Below, piece by piece: positions 56,999-64,000 of a DNA stretch of 64,000 nucleotides (positions are counted from its first letter, which is position 1; each line of letters opens with the position of its first letter). The position numbers were made by a program, and so were the translations under genes. The stretch lies in contig CM051025.1 in the NCBI GenBank assembly GCA_027627225.1, positions 56,054,681 through 56,118,680 on the forward strand, given 5' to 3'. Source of the DNA: Congeria kusceri (Eukaryota; Mollusca; Bivalvia; Myida; Dreissenidae). The notes below the pieces were generated by a model that saw only the letters and a program-made list of their open reading frames with translations, was not told the DNA's origin and ran no database searches.

Positions 56999-59440
56999 GT
57001 AAGTTCTTTATAGTTTATAATTGTATGCATTGATTTAGAGACAATAAACTTTGGATCTTGTGAAACTAACAGTTAATATATTTTGTTACTCTTGTCGCAA
57101 ATGTTTGTTGTTTAATTGCATCGTTTACGCTATAAATTGAGACTAAATTGTATAAAATATGGAAACAACTTGGATCAATATTGCTATGTTCATTTAAATA
57201 ATAAAATGTATTTTTACTCTTTTGGCTAAAATGTTTGCATTGCACTCCTGCTATACACAAAAAGCAATTCCAGTCCAATGCTGACGCGATTGATAATGCT
57301 GTTGGATTTATTTATTAGTGGCATAATGGTGCATCAAACAACTTGCACAGCAAAATCATTTTGGATAGAACTGTATTGTATCGCAATGCGGGAATTCTCT
57401 GCATATATAGAGTTGTGATATTGCTCAATTTATTATTTTATTATATTTACTCCGTCAGCAATAAATTCAATGTGAATAAAATTGCTTGCAGCATCATATT
57501 GAAATGAAAATGCAACCGCAAATATCGTAAAAAGCCCATCTCGAACAACTTATATGCAACGCAACAAAAACTATTTAAAATACAGATGCCCGATCGCAAC
57601 CAAATAAAAAAAATGTATATCACCGTTTTAGACTAGCATTAACATCTGGGTCAAGAATAAGATGGTTCTAGTTTTACACCACAATCTTTACAAAGCCAGT
57701 CATACAATTTTAAATCGTTACACACATAACTGACAGTCTGCTGGTTATTGTTCCTTAGCTGGCTAAAATCAAATAAAAATTAAAAAGCGCTGTTGTCATG
57801 AACGCTCCTTCTAGTTCATAATATAATTTGATGAAATGTTCCTTTTCTGGCCATCTACTGATGTTCGTTTGTAGCTTTATTTCATTGTCATTTGTAAATC
57901 AAGTTCCGTTGGTGTTTGTTCAAAGACCATGCAAATACACATTTCTAATCACCATATAGTTACATACGCGAAATGTTTTAGGTTTGTATGCATTTGGGGT
58001 AAGTTTCGGAATTTAAATAATGCTTAGTTAATTATTTATATTGTATGTATAAACTGAATCAGTTGTACACTATATATTTATTGAGCTCGCTTACTGCAAA
58101 CGTTATCGGTGTGCTGATTGGTCACTAATACTTTTAATCAGTCAAAGGATTTGAACTTCTTTGTTACGATCATACTAAATGCATACACCAATTTGCCTGT
58201 GATCTGCAGTATCGCCTGATCATTCTGTAGTATTCTTTATATAAGTAGAATGCCTGATTTTCGTAATATCGTCTGACTTGTAGATGTAGTTGAAAATCAT
58301 CACTTGCGATATACCTGTGTCCGATATGGATATTCGCAATCATATTCAAAATTTGGATTTCAGTTTGTATGCATGCAGACAATGAAAACAATAATGTTAT
58401 TGTTTGACTCGTGTTATTCAAATACTTATTTATCTTTTTTTCTCAATTTGAAGCACTGTTTTGGGGTCATTTTACCTAAACTTGTATAGCGTATGTGCAT
58501 CTTATCAAAGGCCACTAAATGACTAAAATTTTTTGGTTTGTTTGCTTCCTAAGCGTTTGCCACTTTTAATAATGTATTATTGTTAAGATATGTGAATTTG
58601 TTTTTGCACAAGTTTACTTTTATTACAAATTCTACCACGGCACGCGGCTAGTGGTGTATAGATAAAGAAGGAAATAACTGTGGGTTATTCTGCAACAAAT
58701 AATGGGCGGAGCCTAATGTTTTGAAAATAGTTCCGGAAATTCGAAGAAATTGTTCCGTAAAATGCACGTGCTTTAACGCGCGATAGCAAATTGTGACAAA
58801 CAAATCATTTTCTGCATTATGTAGCACAATAAAACCACTATTGTACTACACATTTTATACTTAAGTTCACACGTTTACGTTTTGTTAATATGCTTTTAAT
58901 TTGCGCTTTTTAGCATCATATGTTCACTGTCAGTGTCAGAATGGTCCACGGCCGTCTATGACCATATATGGATATAATCGTAAATGAATATACGGAAAGG
59001 GCCGATGGGTGGCGAATGCTTCTGATAGGGGATGTAACCGTTGCGATGAGAGTTTAACTCTCCATTAGAAGGTAGATCTAGATTAAAACTAAAAAGTTTT
59101 CATGCGATATTTTAAAATTAAAATATTGAAATAAAAATCATTTCTTATTAAACGACAGGTGCAATTTGTGAAAATCTGTCGATTTCTGTTAAAAGGTCTT
59201 TCTTACTGTAAAAAGTTCCACTGTTGGTATTCAATTTGTTTTGTAATATGTACTTGATATGTCATTAGATTTCGCGAGCCTTGTTTTTCTAGCGATTATT
59301 TTGTAAAGCTAATCTTTCTAGCGTCTCAAATACACATTGAGTGGAATATTTATATGTTCATAACGTTTGAATGTTAGCCAAATTAAATGATAAGTAGCCT
59401 ATCAATGTAGTGACACTAGATTTGGTATGGTTTTGAAGTG
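56999..59440. other. Gene-poor stretch with a diverged relative of the 40-kb unit
   Basis: 57,895-58,140 shares ordered blocks with 40,166-40,500 (GTAAATCAAG, CCATGNAAATACACATT, AGGTTTGTATGCATTT, GCTTACT then CTGCAAAC, CACTAATACT/ACCAATACT). The rest is AT-rich without a recognisable gene; the minus-strand frame 58,421-58,170 has no family I know. Confidence 0.5.
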
Positions 59441-59444
59441 AAAA

Positions 59445-59660
59445 GTCCTGAAGGCTGAATTCCGTTGGGGGATTGAACCCGGGTCCTCTCCATGAGAGGG
59501 GGACATTCTAACCACGTTGCTAAAGAGCTAGCCCAACAGCATGGCTGTTTGAGGTGCCTTATAGGCCGCACCCAGTGCGGGGATCGAACCCCCACGCACT
59601 CTACACTCCTCACATAAACCTTTAGGCCGACTTCAGGCACTCCTACCTTGTTTCCTGACA
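59445..59660 (-). mobile_element. Composite tRNA-like SINE sequence
   Basis: On the minus strand two tRNA-like B-boxes occur: GTGGGGGTTCGATCCCCGCA (about 59,570-59,592) and GACCCGGGTTCAATCCCCCA (about 59,468-59,488). The second follows an A-box-like TAGCTCTTTAGCAACGTGG and a CTCTCATGGAGAG stretch reminiscent of a Glu-type tRNA. Neither folds as an intact tRNA, so this is a SINE, possibly a dimeric one. Confidence 0.6.
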
Positions 59661-60429
59661 CCAGTTATGTAAACCTTAAAAGAATAATCAGAGTTTTTCC
59701 TCTATATAAGTCGGTACCGGAAAACGGTACCATTCCCAATCCGATTTTCTGACCATTTTTCACAATTTGATGTTAAACAATTCCCAAATGTAATTAAAAA
59801 AATCCAAAAAGAGCCTGGAAAGATCGTCTATGTTCCTGTATTTTACTTTTGTTTTACCTAAGCGTTAACGTCCGCGCACAGCTCAGATCAGTTACTGTTA
59901 ACGGCTAAGGGAAGTAACCGCTGCAAGGTTTGGTGTATCGATTGGTTACTGTTATCAGTATACATTGCGAGCGAGAATGGGAACCAGCTGAACTGTAACG
60001 CATTTTTGCGAGTGTCATTCATGAGACATGGCAATTCATAACACTAAATACTACAAATTTTTTTTTAAAAATTCACGGATGCAATCTTTTATCTAGCTAT
60101 GGCTTTTATGGCAAAGCAGAAAGTATAGATCCACAACCGTCAGTAACGGCGGAAGATACTATTAATTTTGTTTATGTTCTGTCAACCATTGACACAGACA
60201 TTGTCAGCGTCAAGTCCGAGAGCAAACGTGTTTCTGGGGCAACTTGTGCAGGTTGAATCCCACAAGCACGGCATTTAAAACCATAGTCTGACTTGAATGC
60301 AAGTTATAGAATAAATGGAACAAATTGTTTTAGGGTTTATTTTTTGTAACTTACTGTTTTTACATTCTTATTCACAGTTTTTAATGAAAGTGGTAAAATT
60401 CCCAATTTGGCTGAAATAGTGCTAATTTC

Positions 60430-60562
60430 CCGAGTCGACCGGTAGTGGTACCATTCCCAAAGTGGTGAGAAATAACGCTGATAGTGCACCCGGTACAGAG
60501 CTCGAACCCATGACTGCCAGAACACTAGCACAGCGCTCTACCAGCTGAGCTAATCGGGCGGC
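60430..60562 (-). mobile_element. tRNA-like SINE head
   Basis: The minus strand reads GATTAGCTCAGCTGGTAGAG (A-box) and GTCATGGGTTCGAGCTCTGT (B-box) with partly paired acceptor ends (GCCCGAT with ACCGGGT), but the anticodon and T stems do not form. It continues into GGGAATGGTACCACT, a motif also present inverted near 59,712-59,742. This is a SINE of a family different from the neighbouring one. Confidence 0.6.
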
Positions 60563-60583
60563 TGGTTTTTATCCACTCACACT

Positions 60584-60897
60584 ACAGTTTGTTTGTTTGG
60601 ATTTTTCGCCATTTTAACAATATTTCAGTCATATAACAGCGCGGTTAACATACTCACATTTTCGCTGCGCAAGCTTACCCTATCTAAGCGGTTTACCAGT
60701 ACCGAGGGCACATACTTGTGCCAGTAACTGACAACTGGCCTACGTGAATCAGATGTAGGGGGAGAATGGTAATAGAAATTATGTCATGACCAATCCCCAC
60801 ACAAGATATGTGGCCTTGCTGGGGCTCGAACTCACCAACCCCAGATTGACTTTTTGAGAGTCCAGCGCTCTACCCACTGAGCTAGCTGGGCCCAGCA
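60584..60897 (-). mobile_element. tRNA-derived SINE, near full length
   Basis: Collinear with the SINE at 23.05-23.34 kb over the whole length: tRNA head (GCTAGCTCAGTGGGTAGAGC with B-box GTTCGAGCCCC), the CTCCCCCTACATCTGATTCA body, GTCAGTTACTGGCACAAGTA, and the CAAACAAACAAAC tail at 60,584. Target-site duplications are not evident. Confidence 0.85.
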
Positions 60898-63345
60898 TGT
60901 TTAGGAGTGGGTTTGTATAAAAACAAGCCGATTACATTTCACAAATAAATACTGCACATAATAATTGTGATCATACTATAACAAGCTGTATGGTTACCTT
61001 TATTACATTGTCTGGTCAACTATAACAGACATTTGATGTCATTCATATTCATGTATTGGCTCTAATTAATTAAAGTCAAGGAAGGCCGGAGCCAGACATG
61101 ACTGCGCTAATGGGGGAGAGGCACACGCCAGTAGGGATGAGGGTCCTTTTGTTTGTTCCGCTGACCATTCATTCATTTATTGTGTCGTCTGAAAAGGTGA
61201 CATATAGGTGTTTAGTGTTTTATCCAGGAAGGCAGGGGGCATGGCGCAATATATTCAAAAAAGGCATTTTAGCGCGCGGCGTCCTTTTAAAAGGGCACAT
61301 GTGTTTCAGAGTATTGGCTATGATTATCATGATATGATTAACTATTAATTATCATGTAATTACCTGAATATTTAAATGATTGATGTATTTTCAAAACAAA
61401 CAGTTATTCCAAAACATATTTTATTATGAGTTTTATATTTTTATGCAATAAACAGTATAGCAAAAGTTTTAAACAGTAAAAGAATACATCGACACAAAAT
61501 GTACTGTTGTTATTATAATGTTATAACTATTTTTGAAACGATGTTTTTTTGGGCGTGTAAAGAAGTGTAAAACAAGATAAACACTAAATATACGTCTTAT
61601 ACAGTATAGTTATTAAAATCGCCATCACGTCGCAGTGACGTACATTCGATCTTCAACTAGACGTAATAATTATTTATATCGTCACCAGGTCTTTTATTTC
61701 CAGTCTAATGTATTACTAACGAAAAACTCACGGTGATTGATTTAATACCACTACAAGTAAATAGTTTCTTGAAATAACACGACATTTTACGCACTACAAC
61801 ATTTATTGATTTTTTCTACAAATAGTAATAAGAACTGTCAGTTTCAATAATTACAATACAGTTATTATAATTAATAATAAAAATGTTCAATAATATAAAC
61901 GCTGTGTAGCAAGTCAGATGGTGCGAATCGTTACATGCGGGTGATCGTCATAAAAAGCGGGCAGAATTTACACGAAGTGCGTCATTAAAATACCGGGACT
62001 TATAAATCTATATACACATTTTATATTTTAAAAAAACTCTGAAAGCATGTTGTCACACTTATTCCGAATATAATTATGACAAAGTTTTGGCACACGAAAT
62101 ATTTACACTGATTAAACATTTACAAACATAAAGATTAATAGCAAATACATGTATATAATTACCGTTCGGTACCGTCTGTTCTCTGCACAAATTTCAGTAA
62201 ACTAACGTTGTTTTTGCCACTTTTACGTTCTCCCTTTGAAGTTGTGCCAACCTCCGTTTACACGACGGCATTTTCAGTCTCACAAATATAAGCAACAAGT
62301 TAACTTAAACAACTTTTTCACAAATTTTTGTCCGACAATCGTTTGAAAATAATAGAGAATCTGTAATGAAAACTATTTGTGTGGGTCAATCTTAACTGAC
62401 ACGTCCGGGTATAATTTGTAGGGGCTAGTATTTTCTTGACACTTGGGGCCCAATAGGTGTTGACAGGTAAGTCGTATTTGACACGCATACCAATATACAA
62501 CTGGGTTCCCTTTCACAACTCAAGTCTCCAGATAGAGAACCCCACTATTGGACTCGTTCAGTAAAGTTACTGACGGGTTGTCAATCAATTAAGTACATTT
62601 GTTAATAAGTGTAAACACAACTGAATAAAAATAATAAATCACCTGAATATATATACGATAATACACATACATACTATAGTAAATTTTTCAGGTGCCAATA
62701 TTTGTAATTTTACATGTTCGTTGTGTTAAAAGTATTTGCCAAGGGGAATAATTAATCATATTAATTATAGAAAAAAATCAAACGTAACCAGAGATCTATT
62801 AATGTTTATTTATGGGTCTTTGACGTAACGAACACAGACAGTGGGAGGGGGAATGTGGCAGTTAATGTTATGTACGTTAACCGTATATAGATAGCATCGT
62901 CACTTTAGTCGGTTTAAGAATCAACTTTCCCTAAAGCGGCTGACAATCAATAGTACAGTACTCGCTTAAATCTAATCGCTTAGAAATGTATGTCGGCAAT
63001 AAATCGAGCACAGTAATCGATTAAATCTTATTCACGATTTCGACATTGTCAAATCACGCGTAACGAGACTGGCGAGATAACGCGAGATTATGAGGTCAGG
63101 CGGGTTCCGTGGTCTCGCTCTAAAGTAACCATCGATAAGCTGCTGATACAGTTTCACATAAACTGCTATTAAAACTCAAAATAAACAATTAATTAACGTT
63201 ATTTGAAGACGTTAAGTACATTTTTCATGGACCCAGAAAATTAGTTTTATTTGATTTGATGAGTGGGTTTCTCATAGATATATTGATTTAATGTATATAT
63301 AATTTTTATATGATTTTTTTCTTTCGACAATTGCAACCTGAATAC
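60898..63345. other. Gene-poor AT-rich stretch
   Basis: No recognisable gene. A 79-codon plus-strand frame at 61,098-61,337 and a minus-strand frame at 62,500-62,318 have no family I know. GC-richer patches at 61,085-61,140, 62,440-62,560 and 63,060-63,125 are unassigned. Confidence 0.5.
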
Positions 63346-63349
63346 AAAC

Positions 63350-63590
63350 CGGGCCCAGCTAGCTTAGTTGGTAGAGAGTTGGACTGTCAATCCTGGTGTT
63401 CGCGAGTTCGAGCCCCAGCCCGACTACATAACTTGTGTGGGATTGGTCATAAAATAATTTCTACGGCCGTTCTCTCCCTACCTCTGCTTCAAGAAGGGCA
63501 GTAGTTACTTTTATTAAAGTATGTACATTTGGTACTGATCAACCGCTTAGATCGGCTAAGGAAAATGAGTAGGTTAACTGTCCGCCGTAA
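63350..63590 (+). mobile_element. tRNA-derived SINE, 3'-truncated
   Basis: Same family as 23.05 and 60.6 kb but on the plus strand: GCTAGCTTAGTTGGTAGAGA (A-box), GCGAGTTCGAGCCCCAGCC (B-box), CATAACTTGTGTGGGATTGG, TTCTCTCCCTACCTCTGCTT and GAGTAGGTTAACTGTCCGCC. It loses the family's tail after GCCG at about 63,590. Confidence 0.85.
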
Positions 63591-64000
63591 AGTCTGTAAT
63601 TGTAGTAGATTTTGCTGTAGTATATACAGGATGAGTCCTGCAGTTCCACGTAATAAAAATGTGTCCTACTTGTACCATCATAAGAAATATATGCAGCTTA
63701 ATTATCTTCACTTAGTAAACAACACAAGAAGAAAAAAGTCCATGTCACCGGGGTATTCTCTTTTAATCATAAGCTAAAATACAAAGCATTTCAAAATCAC
63801 ACCCACAGCACACAAATAAACAAAATTACATAAAGTATTCGATTTTACTGAAACAAGTATCACAAAAAATACATCAGTAATGCTCAAAGCATGGAAATGT
63901 TTTAAGTAGTATATTCCTGTGTAGAACCAGTGCTGAGTCACTTTTTCACAAGTTTTAGTACAGTACAGTAAAAAACCAAGCAGGTTCATCACCAGCTATT
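63591..64000. other. No confident gene
   Basis: Short frames on both strands (plus to 63,777; minus 63,992-63,774) show no recognisable domain. The window ends inside this stretch. Confidence 0.5.

Noticed and set aside
60486..60562. Possible functional tRNA gene
   Set aside because: The D-arm forms but the anticodon and T stems do not; it is a SINE head.

Overview
This is an AT-rich, intron- and repeat-laden stretch of eukaryotic (animal) nuclear DNA. The genome type is most like a bivalve mollusc. The evidence is indirect: tRNA-headed SINEs with a shared body, a Helitron-like element with ~166-bp core repeats, a hairpin MITE of the kind I associate with bivalve genomes, degenerate Ty3/gypsy, LINE, Tc1/mariner and PIF/Harbinger copies, and many mini- and microsatellites. 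The species cannot be fixed from the sequence alone.

Layout. 1-2.6 kb: a local amplification of inverted-symmetric short repeats. 3.0-4.1 kb: a broken Tc1/mariner transposase (minus strand), followed by a CAT microsatellite and a perfect 14-bp hairpin. 5.05-5.48 kb: an isolated GC-rich coding-like segment carrying a KKRKV nuclear-localisation motif. 6.2-6.95 kb: a GC-rich repeat, a promoter-like CRE/CCAAT/TATA cluster and a perfect 20-bp palindrome. 7.6-8.6 kb: a 121-bp direct-repeat pair. 9.4-10.5 kb: microsatellites and a ~108-bp minisatellite. 14.98-22.5 kb: a dead Ty3/gypsy element (gag, zinc knuckle, protease, RNase H) split by a 4.3-kb dead LINE inserted in the opposite direction. 23.05-23.34 kb: a SINE with target-site duplications.

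25.87-30.15 kb holds the one convincing host gene. A Helitron-like element with five 166-bp repeats ends about 20 bp before the first coding exon. Five exons, all joined in phase 1, encode a 173-residue secreted or membrane-anchored protein: signal peptide, three six-cysteine modules (one per exon) and a hydrophobic GPI-like tail. Its second intron carries a hammerhead-ribozyme-like fold on the opposite strand.

31-44 kb is mostly gene-poor. It contains a LINE reverse-transcriptase remnant, a recent 954-bp tandem duplication (with diverged relatives at 37.7 and 57.9 kb) and a diverged ~390-bp triplicate. 44.07-51.48 kb is a 7.4-kb minisatellite of 31-32-bp units with one homogenised zone and an essentially exact 1,851-bp higher-order duplication. 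52.16-53.64 kb is a PIF/Harbinger derivative with readable terminal inverted repeats. 54.5-57 kb has a MITE, hairpins, triplet microsatellites and a striking long inverted repeat followed by CACGTGCGCACGTG motifs. 59.4-63.6 kb carries several tRNA-derived SINE copies. Apart from the five-exon gene, nearly all coding-like sequence is decayed mobile-element protein, so no multi-gene pathway is visible.
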